Positions 7,305-14,721 of a DNA stretch of 36,417 nucleotides are shown here, piece after piece. The position numbers were made by a program, and so were the translations under genes. Origin of the DNA: Halobacterium bonnevillei (GTDB lineage Archaea; Halobacteriota; Halobacteria; Halobacteriales; Halobacteriaceae). The DNA lies in contig NZ_WUUU01000012.1 in assembly GCF_009831555.1 (NCBI RefSeq), forward strand, positions 1-36,417. The letters are read 5' to 3'. Numbering within the stretch: position 1 is the stretch's first letter; each line of letters starts with the position of its first letter. The notes beneath the pieces were generated by a model, which saw nothing but the letters and a program-made list of their open reading frames with translations, was not told where the DNA came from and did not search any database.

Positions 7305-8224
7305 CGGCGTCCGAGCGTGAGGGCGTCCTCGACGGGAACGTCCTCGATGGCAACGCCGTCAGCGACCGCATCCGCGAGGACCTCCGCGAGTCCATCGACG
7401 CGCTCGACGACGCGGGCGTCACGCCGAGTCTCGCGACGGTCCTCATGAGCACCGACCCCGCCAGCGAGACGTACGTCTCGATGAAACAGCGGGCCTGCGA
7501 CGACCTGAACATCGACAGCGTCCACCGAGAACTCGACGCGGACGCGCCCGCGGCCGAACTCTACGACACCATCGACGATCTGAACGCGGACCCGGACGTC
7601 GACGGGATCCTCGTCCAGATGCCCGTCCCCGACCAGGTGGACAAGCGCCGCGTCCTCCGCAGTATCGACCCGGCGAAGGACGTCGACGGTTTCCACCCCG
7701 AGAACGTCGGTCGCCTCGTCGCCGGGGACCCGCGATTCAAGCCGTGTACGCCCCACGGCATCCAGCGTCTGCTGGACGCGGCAGACGTGGAAACCGAGGG
7801 CGCCCACGCCGTCGTCGTCGGTCGGTCCGACATCGTCGGGAAGCCAATGGCGAACCTCCTCATCCAGAAAGCGCCGGACGGCAACGCGACGGTGACAGTC
7901 TGTCACTCGCGGACCGAGGACCTCGCGTCGATGACGCGCCAGGCCGACATCGTCATCGCCGCCGCCGGGTATCCCGAACTCATCGACGGGTCGATGATCG
8001 GGGACGGCGCCGCAGTCATCGACGTCGGCGTCAACCGCGTCGACGCGGACACCGAGAAGGGCTACGAGCTCGTCGGCGACGTCGACTTCGAGAGCGCGAA
8101 GGGCCCGGCGGACGTCATCACGCCGGTTCCCGGCGGTGTCGGTCCGATGACGATCACGATGCTGCTGTACAACACGGTGAAAGCCGCGAGCCAGCAGGCC
8201 GACGTGTCGGTCGAACTCCCATAG
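7301..8224 (+). CDS. folD: Methylene-THF dehydrogenase / methenyl-THF cyclohydrolase
   Basis: A 307-residue bifunctional cytosolic enzyme oxidising 5,10-methylene-THF to methenyl-THF with NAD(P)+ and hydrolysing that to 10-formyl-THF. Motifs: PASETYVSMKQRACDDL at about 53-69 with the catalytic YxxxK pair (Tyr58, Lys62), VQMPVPDQVDKRRVL at about 105-119, KDVDGFHPENVGRL, the Rossmann segment VVVGRSDIVGKPMANLL, and the C-terminal PGGVGPMTITMLLYN. The GTG at 7301 places the conserved VLDGNAVSDRIRED block near the N-terminus, as in the family; a TTG far upstream at 7175 is unlikely. The start overlaps the stop of a 16-codon leader ORF. FolD is central to both directions of folate C1 flow; with metF, fhs and fdh here it fits methyl oxidation. 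Confidence 0.93.
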   Translation: MTASEREGVLDGNVLDGNAVSDRIREDLRESIDALDDAGVTPSLATVLMSTDPASETYVSMKQRACDDLNIDSVHRELDADAPAAELYDTIDDLNADPDVDGILVQMPVPDQVDKRRVLRSIDPAKDVDGFHPENVGRLVAGDPRFKPCTPHGIQRLLDAADVETEGAHAVVVGRSDIVGKPMANLLIQKAPDGNATVTVCHSRTEDLASMTRQADIVIAAAGYPELIDGSMIGDGAAVIDVGVNRVDADTEKGYELVGDVDFESAKGPADVITPVPGGVGPMTITMLLYNTVKAASQQADVSVELP

Positions 8225-8554
8225 CGGGGCCCGGGCGGCGGCTCGTTGCGACGGCGGCATATTTCGTCGGAGACGCTGGCTCGTAGCGCCAGGGTCGTAA
8301 TTGCCATCGGAGCGGTGCTGTCGTCGCGACGCGAACCGGAAACGTAGCAGCGAGCTAGTAGGAGTTGTTCTCGCGCCCGCGAGGGGAGTTCGCGGCGCGG
8401 ACGCGACAAAACCGCCGGCCAGCGAGCTGGTATCGGGAACAGCAGCGGTTCGAGGCCGTGACGCTTATCTGTCGATTCGGCGGATGTTGCACGTAGAACC
8501 TCCGGCGTTCGGGCGCAGCCCGGGACCCGAACTGCCGGCACCGGTGACAAAGTC
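8225..8554. other. Intergenic region before the dehydratase gene
   Basis: A gap of 330 bases with no convincing gene on either strand. GACGCTTATCTGTC near 8459-8472 is the only TATA-like sequence and would give the next gene a leader of about 60 bases. No terminator-like T run follows folD, so read-through from folD is possible. Confidence 0.4.
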
Positions 8555-9811
8555 ATGGCTCAGGACACCCACGAATCAGTCTCGTTCGCCGACATCGAGG
8601 CCGCACAGGACCGACTCGACGACCCGAGCGTCGTCAAACCCACGCCCGTCGAGCGGAGCACGACCCTCGAGGCGGAGACGAGCGCCGACGAGGTCGCACT
8701 GAAACTCGAACACCTCCAGTGGACGGGCTCGTTCAAGACGCGCGGCGCGTACAACAAGATACGGGCGTCCCTCGCCGAAGGCGACGTCGACCACGTCGTC
8801 GCTGCGAGCGCGGGCAACCACGCACAGGGCGTCGCGCTCGCAGCGACGAAACTCGGGGTCGAATCCACCATCGTCATGCCCAGGAACGCCCCCCAGACCA
8901 AGATCGACGCGACTCGCGGGTACGGCGCCACCGTGGACCTCGTCGGCCAGGACTTCCAGGCGGCGATGGCGCACGCCAAGGAGCTGGTCGAAGGCGGGGA
9001 CGCCGAGTTCGTGCACGCGTACGACGACCCGGCGATCGTCGCAGGCCAGGGCACGCTCGGCGTCGAGATGTACGAGGACCGGCCCCACGTCGACACGGTC
9101 GTCGTGCCGATCGGCGGCGGCGGTCTCATCAGCGGCATCTCGACGGCGTTCGCGGAACTCAGCCCGGAGACGCGGGTCGTCGGCGTCCAGGCAGTGGGCG
9201 CCGCGACTGTCCCCGACAGTCTCGACAAGGGTGTGCCACAGACCCTCGAGTCCGTGGACACCATCGCCGACGGCATCGCGACCGGCGGCGTCTCCGAACT
9301 CACGCTGTCCATCATCGAGGACAACGTCGACGAGGTCGTCACGGTGACGAACGGCGAAATCGCCGACGCCATCCTGCTGTTGATGGAGCGCGCCAAGCAG
9401 GTGGTCGAGGGCGCCGGCGCGGCGGCCGTCGCAGCCATCCGCTCCGAGGACCTCGACGTCAGCGACGAGACCGTGATGCCGCTGCTCTGCGGCGGGAACC
9501 TCGACATGACGATGCTGCGCACCGTCCTCATCCACGCGCTCACGCGTCGCAAGCAGGTCGTTCGGCTCCGAGTCCACATCGAGGACACGCCCGGCAAGAT
9601 GGCCGAACTCTCCGGCATCATCGCGGACCACGACGCGAACATCCAGACCGTGCGCCACGACCGCGCCCTCGAGGACCTCGACGTCGGCGAGGCCTACCTG
9701 ATCTTCCAGATAGAGACCAGCGGCAGACAGCACACGCGGAACATCGTGGATTCCATCGCCGACAACGGCTACCTCGTCGACGTCGAGAACCAGCCCAGCG
9801 GCGAGTTCTGA
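8555..9811 (+). CDS. ilvA: Threonine/serine ammonia-lyase with ACT domain
   Basis: A 418-residue PLP enzyme converting L-threonine to 2-oxobutanoate (or L-serine to pyruvate) and ammonia. The Schiff-base lysine is Lys61 in TGSFKTRGAYNK; ASAGNHAQGVA (84-94) is the substrate loop; GGGGLISG (187-194) binds the PLP phosphate. A C-terminal ACT-like region, about 335-410 (VVRLRVHIEDTPGKMAELSG), indicates allosteric control. The length matches the short, single-ACT catabolic type rather than the long two-ACT biosynthetic IlvA. It follows folD on the same strand. In a glycine- and methylene-THF-producing locus, a role as serine dehydratase feeding pyruvate is attractive, but the substrate preference cannot be read from sequence, so the symbol is only a family label. 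Confidence 0.9.
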   Translation: MAQDTHESVSFADIEAAQDRLDDPSVVKPTPVERSTTLEAETSADEVALKLEHLQWTGSFKTRGAYNKIRASLAEGDVDHVVAASAGNHAQGVALAATKLGVESTIVMPRNAPQTKIDATRGYGATVDLVGQDFQAAMAHAKELVEGGDAEFVHAYDDPAIVAGQGTLGVEMYEDRPHVDTVVVPIGGGGLISGISTAFAELSPETRVVGVQAVGAATVPDSLDKGVPQTLESVDTIADGIATGGVSELTLSIIEDNVDEVVTVTNGEIADAILLLMERAKQVVEGAGAAAVAAIRSEDLDVSDETVMPLLCGGNLDMTMLRTVLIHALTRRKQVVRLRVHIEDTPGKMAELSGIIADHDANIQTVRHDRALEDLDVGEAYLIFQIETSGRQHTRNIVDSIADNGYLVDVENQPSGEF

Positions 9812-10223
9812 AACGGATCGGCGACGCCCGCCGGCGGGTCCCGGCGCCGAATCGAGAACGCTTCGGGGGTCGGCCGCCCGAGTAGAGAGAGTGCTTCAGA
9901 CGCCCCGTTTCGACGGTTCTGACGACCTGCCTTCGGCTCCCCTCGGTCGCGGATTTCGGACGACCTGACACTGCCGCAAGCGCCAAATAGCACGCCTGAA
10001 CCACCACGTCACTTAAAGTCCGACATAATTTGCCATCAATATTTATAAACAATCCTAGCCATGCTTCCGCCGAGGCCCGCCACATGCTAACCAATACCAT
10101 TATACCGTCGTCGGAGGGGATACCAACCCGCGAGGGAGGAATCCACCGCGAAAGACCGTCACGGATTGCATCGGCACAGAGAGGAGGCTATCGAGTTCGC
10201 AGAAACGACCCGGAGGGTCCAGT
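9812..10223 (+). promoter_or_regulatory. Long leader and promoter of the BetP-like transporter
   Basis: No gene is seen in this 412-base gap. A strong TATA stretch (atttataaa, 10041-10049) would start transcription near 10073, and a second weaker one (CATTATACC, 10098-10106) near 10130, giving leaders of about 150 or 90 bases. The leader contains four GGAGG motifs, at 10113, 10135, 10183 and 10212. Only the last is at ribosome-binding distance, 7 bases before the ATG at 10224. A leadered, Shine-Dalgarno-bearing mRNA is uncommon for a haloarchaeon. Confidence 0.55.
10212..10217 (+). promoter_or_regulatory. Shine-Dalgarno site of the BetP-like transporter gene
   Basis: GGAGGG ends 6 bases before the ATG at 10224 and matches the anti-Shine-Dalgarno tail of 16S rRNA. 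It supports this start codon and translation from a leadered message. Confidence 0.55.
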
Positions 10224-11999
10224 ATGACCGACGGCGAGGACGAAGCGGTCGGCGAGATGTCGGACGGCCTCCAGGTGGAGCTGTTCCACCCGGACTCGGA
10301 CCGCGAACCGGGCGACACCAACATCCAGAAGTGGGGATTCGACATCCACCCGGTGGTGTTTCCGGTGGCGCTCGCCGTCATCGCGTTGTTCATCGCCGTC
10401 ACAATAATCCTCGGCCAGGACGCCGCCGACGCATACACGTGGCTGTTCAACTTCATCGGCGACAACTTCGGCTGGTTCTACCTGCTGGCGGTGAACTTCT
10501 TCATCGTCGTACTGTTGTACTTCGCGCTGAGCAAGTACGGAAACATCAAGATTGGCGGCGTCGAGGCCGACAAGGAATTCAGCGACTTCTCGTGGATGGC
10601 CATGCTGTTCAGCGCCGGCATGGGGATCGGCCTCATGTTCTTCAGCGTGCTGGAACCCGTCTTCTACTTCTCGAGCGTTCCGGGGTTCTGGGGAGCTGAA
10701 GCAGGGACAGGCGCCGCGGCCTCCGCCGCGATGGCGCAAACCTTCTTCCACTGGGGCTTCCACCCGTGGGCCATCTACGGGCTCGTCGGGCTCGGACTGG
10801 CATTCTTCTCGTTCAATCGCGGGCTGCCGCTGACGTTCCGGTCGATCTTCTGGCCGCTGCTCGGCGAACGGATCTACGGTTGGCCCGGGCACATCATCGA
10901 CCTCGTGACCGTGTTCGCGACACTGTTCGGCCTGGCGACGTCGCTCGGCCTCGGTGTCGCACAGGTCAACCGGGGAATCCAGTACGTCTCCGTCGACATA
11001 CTTGGCGTTCTTGGGAGCGTCCCGAACACCACGATGTCGCAGATTCTACTGATCGCGCTCATCACCGGCATCGCGACGTTGTCAGTCGCTGCCGGTCTCG
11101 AAGGTGGGGTCAAGCGACTGAGCACGCTCAACCTCTACCTGATGTTAGCCCTGCTCGGATTCCTCCTGATCGTCGGACCCACCATCTTCATCTTCGGCGC
11201 GTGGGTCGAAGGGCTGGGCACGTACTTCGGGAACGTCATCGAACTCGGCTTCTTCCGGGGTGCGATGGGCGCCGGTGGTGGAACCGTGACCGCGTGGACA
11301 GTGTTCTACTGGGGCTGGTGGATCGCGTGGTCGCCGTTCGTGGGGATGTTCATCGCCCGCATCTCCAAGGGACGGACCATCCGCGAGTTCGTGCTCGGGG
11401 TTCTGTTCCTCCCGGCGCTGTTCTCGACCATCTGGCTCGCGACATTCGGTGGCAGCGCGCTAGCGCCGTCGGTCACGGGCGAAGGCACTGGCGCGGTCGT
11501 GGGCGCGTACAACGAACTTGGCTACGCCGCGTTCGAAACGCTCGGAATGTTCGTGACGCTGGAGCAGTACCCGCTCGGCGCCATCACCGCGTCGCTGGCA
11601 ACGCTGCTCGTGATCACGTTCTTCGTCACGTCCTCCGACTCGGGGTCGCTGGTCATTGACCACTTGACCTCGGGCGGCAAGCACGACGTGCCGAAGACCC
11701 AGCGCATCTTCTGGGCCGTCACCGAAGGCGCAGTCGCTGCGCTGCTCCTGTACGGCGGCGGCCTGGACGCGTTGCAGACCGCAGCGATCACGACCGGGCT
11801 GCCGTTCGCGTTCATCCTCTGCCTGATGAGTTACACGGTGTATCTCGGCCTCAGCAACGAGTACGAGATCCTCGAGTCTGAGGAGTTCGCGGAAACCATC
11901 GAAGACATTGCGGCCGAAGGTGACGTGGAGGTGGTAACGACTGGCGACCAGATGGTGACGGACATCAGCGAGGAGGACGAACCAGCGAGCGGCGACTGA
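10224..11999 (+). CDS. BCCT-family betaine/choline/carnitine transporter, BetP-like
   Basis: A 591-residue membrane carrier with about 12 membrane segments between residues 42 and 560. The unwound first-repeat helix carries AGMGIGLMFFSVLEP (131-145), the GMGIG pattern of Na+-coupled BetP. The substrate cage is clear: WTVFYWGWWIAWSPFVGMF at 358-376, with four tryptophans at BetP-equivalent spacing for binding a quaternary ammonium group. Hydrophilic acidic tails flank the core (residues 1-35 and about 545-591). Uptake of glycine betaine or a similar onium compound with Na+ is the best prediction. It may serve osmoprotection, carbon supply for the demethylation genes around it, or both. A Shine-Dalgarno site and a long leader precede it, and a T run follows. 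Confidence 0.92.
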   Translation: MTDGEDEAVGEMSDGLQVELFHPDSDREPGDTNIQKWGFDIHPVVFPVALAVIALFIAVTIILGQDAADAYTWLFNFIGDNFGWFYLLAVNFFIVVLLYFALSKYGNIKIGGVEADKEFSDFSWMAMLFSAGMGIGLMFFSVLEPVFYFSSVPGFWGAEAGTGAAASAAMAQTFFHWGFHPWAIYGLVGLGLAFFSFNRGLPLTFRSIFWPLLGERIYGWPGHIIDLVTVFATLFGLATSLGLGVAQVNRGIQYVSVDILGVLGSVPNTTMSQILLIALITGIATLSVAAGLEGGVKRLSTLNLYLMLALLGFLLIVGPTIFIFGAWVEGLGTYFGNVIELGFFRGAMGAGGGTVTAWTVFYWGWWIAWSPFVGMFIARISKGRTIREFVLGVLFLPALFSTIWLATFGGSALAPSVTGEGTGAVVGAYNELGYAAFETLGMFVTLEQYPLGAITASLATLLVITFFVTSSDSGSLVIDHLTSGGKHDVPKTQRIFWAVTEGAVAALLLYGGGLDALQTAAITTGLPFAFILCLMSYTVYLGLSNEYEILESEEFAETIEDIAAEGDVEVVTTGDQMVTDISEEDEPASGD

Positions 12000-12028
12000 C
12001 GCGACGACGCGACGCCTGACGACTCTCC

Positions 12029-12033
12029 TTTTT
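12029..12033 (+). terminator. T-run terminator after the BetP-like transporter gene
   Basis: Five consecutive T in ctcctttttcg, about 30 bases after the stop at 11999, resemble an archaeal intrinsic terminator. No hairpin is needed or seen. Confidence 0.4.
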
Positions 12034-12104
12034 CGTGCTGTTCCCGGGCCGCCAGCAGGTCTGCCGTGCGACAGACTGCGCCAGTAGCAACGAGGACCCG
12101 TCGG

Positions 12105-12329
12105 TCAGTAGTACTTCCACTCGTCGTCGTCCTCGCTGCGTTCGACGCTGTCGTCCTCCTCAGGCTCCCGGTCCTCGGGCCACTCGATGCCGTCACCGCG
12201 GAGGCTCTTGTACGCGAACGAACCGAGAGCGACGAGCGCGAGCACGAGCACGAGCGTGCCTGCGAGGACTGCGACCTGGCCGACCGATTCCAGGAGCCCG
12301 CCACTGATCTGGAGTATCGCGGCGCTCAT
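12105..12329 (-). CDS. Small single-helix membrane protein
   Basis: A 74-residue protein from the ATG at 12329 (MSAAILQISGGLLESVG). One long membrane helix, about residues 16-41 (QVAVLAGTLVLVLALVALGS), is followed by a strongly acidic tail (DREPEEDDSVERSEDDDE) ending in WKYY. An alternative TTG start at 12356 would add nine residues. It faces the BetP-like transporter convergently and precedes another membrane-protein gene on the same strand, from which it may be cotranscribed (gap 91 bases). The family is not recognised. Confidence 0.6.
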   Translation of the reverse strand: MSAAILQISGGLLESVGQVAVLAGTLVLVLALVALGSFAYKSLRGDGIEWPEDREPEEDDSVERSEDDDEWKYY

Positions 12330-12420
12330 ACGACTACTCACGGGCTCTGAGAGCAAGTGTCTTCGGCGTCCCAGCGGGAATCTGTCGTCGTCGACTCGGT
12401 GGCCGCGCTCCCGTTCTGTG

Positions 12421-13020
12421 CTACGACTTCGCGGCCACGGTTCGTTCGCTGTGCACCCAGGTCCGGGTCGTCCCGCCGACCCCGAACGCGGCGACGAGCA
12501 CCCACGCGATGAACGACACGAGCAGTGGGACGGCCACCCAGCAGAGGGCGCTGAGTATCGCTGCGAACAGGACGCCCTGCCGGGGTCGATGCGGGCCGTT
12601 CAGCCCAGTGAGCAGCGTTCCGACGACCAGGAAGCCGAGGCCGCCGACGACTGCCGCTCCAATCGCCGGAATTGCCACGATGAGGAGGGCGAGTGGCGTC
12701 GTGAGCAGCCCGGCCTGTACGAGCACATTGTTGACGAACAGGGCGACGAAGGCGACGATGGCGAACGCCACCAGTCCGTACACGATGGCGACCTTCGGCC
12801 GGTCGATTGTGTCCCCGACCGCGCTGTCGACAGTCTCCCGTCGCCAGGTGAGGAATCCGACACCGACGACCCCGACGACTAGGGCCGCGACGGCGGCCCG
12901 CACAACTGCGGGCACGTCCACGACGACTGACGGGTCGACGGACTGCGCGGCCACTCCACCCGGGACGACCAGTAGCGCAGCCAGCACAGTCGTCGTCCAG
13001 CTGCCGACAGATGTTCGCAT
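12421..13020 (-). CDS. Multi-helix membrane protein with apparent signal peptide
   Basis: A 199-residue protein from the ATG at 13020. The first 25 residues look like a Sec signal (MRTSVGSWTTTVLAALLVVP, then AxA-like GGVAAQS). Four or more further membrane helices follow, roughly 40-58, 78-100, 105-135 and 148-178, interrupted by a charged loop (WRRETVDSAVGDTIDRPKV). A longer reading to 13512 is rejected because its N-terminus overlaps the zinc-ribbon gene on the other strand. The helical plan resembles haloarchaeal membrane proteins of unknown function I have seen, but I cannot name the family. It diverges from the zinc-ribbon gene over only 57 bases. Confidence 0.7.
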   Translation of the reverse strand: MRTSVGSWTTTVLAALLVVPGGVAAQSVDPSVVVDVPAVVRAAVAALVVGVVGVGFLTWRRETVDSAVGDTIDRPKVAIVYGLVAFAIVAFVALFVNNVLVQAGLLTTPLALLIVAIPAIGAAVVGGLGFLVVGTLLTGLNGPHRPRQGVLFAAILSALCWVAVPLLVSFIAWVLVAAFGVGGTTRTWVHSERTVAAKS

Positions 13021-13077
13021 GCCCCACTCCTCAGGCTCCCAGCGGGAAAAGCTATCGCCGGCACAGCCGGACAGTTT

Positions 13078-13521
13078 ATGCGAATTGCGGCCCAAATTTC
13101 GGCCGTGCGAGGGGCACTGCGCGCAATATTCGGGTGGGTTCAGTGGGTCGGCAAGCGCGTCGCAGCGCCGCTCAGGAAGCGAGATGGGCCGAACAAGTTC
13201 CGACTCTCGAGCGCGGACACCGGGACGACGACGTACGACGGGTCGGTCGGATGGGGGAATCGGCCGCCTGCGGTGCTGGAGTGCCCCCGGTGCGCGTCGG
13301 ACATCTTCCAGCACAACGCCCACGACGGCATCGACTGTCCGCGGTGTGTCGCGGAGTTCAGCTACGAGGAGTTCGCGGACCTGGAGTTGCGGTACCTGCA
13401 GTGTCCGGTCTGCCGGAGCAAGATGCAACACGGCCAGCGCCATCCCCACCAGTACGACTTTCCGGAGTGGGCGACGTGCGACGGCTGTCGGTACCACTGG
13501 GAGTTCAAACACTCCTACTAG
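13078..13521 (+). CDS. Double zinc-ribbon protein
   Basis: A 147-residue protein with two C4 zinc-ribbon units: CPRC (69-72) with CPRC (87-90), and CPVC (109-112) with CDGC (134-137). The first 35 residues form a basic amphipathic helix (IAAQISAVRGALRAIFGWVQ, then WVGKRVAAPLRKR), which may lie on the membrane or bind nucleic acid. A His-rich turn, HGQRHPHQYDF, sits between the last Cys pairs. The ATG at 13078 has only a weak AT-rich element about 30 bases upstream. No enzyme domain is visible. A structural or regulatory zinc-binding role is inferred, and the partner is unknown. Confidence 0.75.
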   Translation: MRIAAQISAVRGALRAIFGWVQWVGKRVAAPLRKRDGPNKFRLSSADTGTTTYDGSVGWGNRPPAVLECPRCASDIFQHNAHDGIDCPRCVAEFSYEEFADLELRYLQCPVCRSKMQHGQRHPHQYDFPEWATCDGCRYHWEFKHSY

Positions 13522-13647
13522 GACAGATCGACATCGGGACGTCGTCCGGCGGACCCGCTGAGCGTTCGAAGCGGCTGCGGTGCCAGTTCAGCCGGCACGT
13601 CGGGGAAACCTAGTTAGTGGTCGCGAGTTTGGGTCAGGTAGAGCACT

Positions 13648-13818
13648 ATGGGGGACATCATCTCGACGGGGCTCGCCGTCCTGGCAGTCGCGCTGACAGG
13701 TGTCGCGCTGTTCGCCCTGGCCGTCGGTAACTTCACCGCGGCCGGGATGAGCTTTCTCAGCATGAGTCTCGTGATCTACATGCGGGAAACCAGAAGGCAA
13801 GAGGATACGGCGGAGTAG
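13648..13818 (+). CDS. Small two-helix membrane protein, 56 residues
   Basis: A short gene from ATG at 13648 to TAG at 13816-13818. The product has two predicted membrane helices, about residues 4-26 (IISTGLAVLAVALTGVALFA) and 29-45 (FTAAGMSFLSMSLVIYM), then a charged tail (RETRRQEDTAE). A TATA-like CTAGTTAG lies about 40 bases upstream. Similar tiny proteins ending in a YxRE(T)R tail are, as I recall, widespread in haloarchaea, but I cannot give a function. It is convergent with the UspA gene. Confidence 0.6.
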   Translation: MGDIISTGLAVLAVALTGVALFALAVGNFTAAGMSFLSMSLVIYMRETRRQEDTAE

Positions 13819-13976
13819 CCGAATGCGACAGACTGCCGCAGCTGTGTGGCCGGTAAGCGCACCAGCAGTATCCGACGGCCGGTCCGCGAACTGGCGACAG
13901 CTTCAGTGGCCGACCTGGCCCGACGCAGCTGTGCGTGCGGCGGTTCGGCGGCCGCCTGTGACGGGAGTGACAGTCG

Positions 13977-14417
13977 TCAGTCGTTGACGGACATCCGGAC
14001 CGTCAAGACCGGCACTTCCGACGTCCGCACGACCTTGTCGGAGGTGCTCCCGAGGAGCGCCTTGAACTTGCCCTGGTAGGCCGTCCCGAGCACGATGGCA
14101 TCGAGATCGTTGTCATTCGCGTAGTCGACAATCTCCTCCGCGGGCGACCCGGTTCTGATCGCAGTCGTACAGTCGACGTCCACCTCCGCCGCTTTGTCAC
14201 AGATCTCCGACGTGGCTTGTTCGCCGTACTCCCGGTAGTCCTCGCGCATCTCCTCCTCGTCGTCGCGGATGTAGACTGTTCGCGGCGCGCCCGGCAGGTC
14301 GATCACGTAGAGTGCGTGGATCGATGCGCCGAGTGCCGCTGCGAGTTCGATTCCCTGTTCGGCGCCTCGTCGCGCTTCGTCGCTCCCGTCGTACGGAATA
14401 AGGATGGTGTCGTACAT
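13977..14417 (-). CDS. UspA-type universal stress protein
   Basis: A 146-residue single-domain UspA protein. MYDTILIPYDGSDEARRGAE opens the fold with the conserved Asp of the nucleotide site (DGS), and the C-terminal LGTAYQGKFKALLGSTSDKV followed by PVLTVR corresponds to the ATP-binding Gly/Ser loop and final strand. It is probably a soluble ATP-binding dimer. In many archaea such proteins are encoded beside transporters and channels, and here it sits between the BetP-like carrier and a potassium channel, so a role in osmotic control is a reasonable guess. A clear TATA element (plus-strand 14448-14459) lies about 35 bases upstream of the ATG. Confidence 0.9.
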   Translation of the reverse strand: MYDTILIPYDGSDEARRGAEQGIELAAALGASIHALYVIDLPGAPRTVYIRDDEEEMREDYREYGEQATSEICDKAAEVDVDCTTAIRTGSPAEEIVDYANDNDLDAIVLGTAYQGKFKALLGSTSDKVVRTSEVPVLTVRMSVND

Positions 14418-14721
14418 TGCTCGTCCCTCGTTACCAGTTCACATATCGTATAAAAATAACTTTGGGGCAAACGACCACCGAGTGGGTTCCGCTCGTGACC
14501 ACTGCTGCAGCGCCGCGACAAAACCGCCCTCCGTCGGTCACATCGCGGGATTCGCCGGGGTGTTTGAGGGGCGATCGGCCGAAACAATTCGTAACAGTAT
14601 TCTTTTATTTTGTAATTGAACCTCGGCGGGAACCCGGCGGCTGTGGCGACTCGTCGTACCCGCCGGATTCCCGTAACGAACGAAGGACGCGCGTAGCCTC
14701 GTCGCCTGCGGCCGATTTCTT
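14418..14721. promoter_or_regulatory. uspA promoter and an unexplained AT-rich stretch
   Basis: This 304-base gap holds the uspA TATA box (TTATTTTTATAC on the minus strand, plus coordinates 14448-14459). A second AT-rich stretch at about 14585-14622 (cagtattcttttattttgta and flanks) has no gene at either end to explain it. It is far from both starts and could be a promoter of a small RNA or a terminator. No protein gene is seen. Confidence 0.4.

Noticed and set aside
10030-10227. A 65-codon frame in the leader of the BetP-like gene
   Set aside because: It covers the TATA box and AT-rich promoter, lacks gene-like codon use, and overlaps the transporter start.
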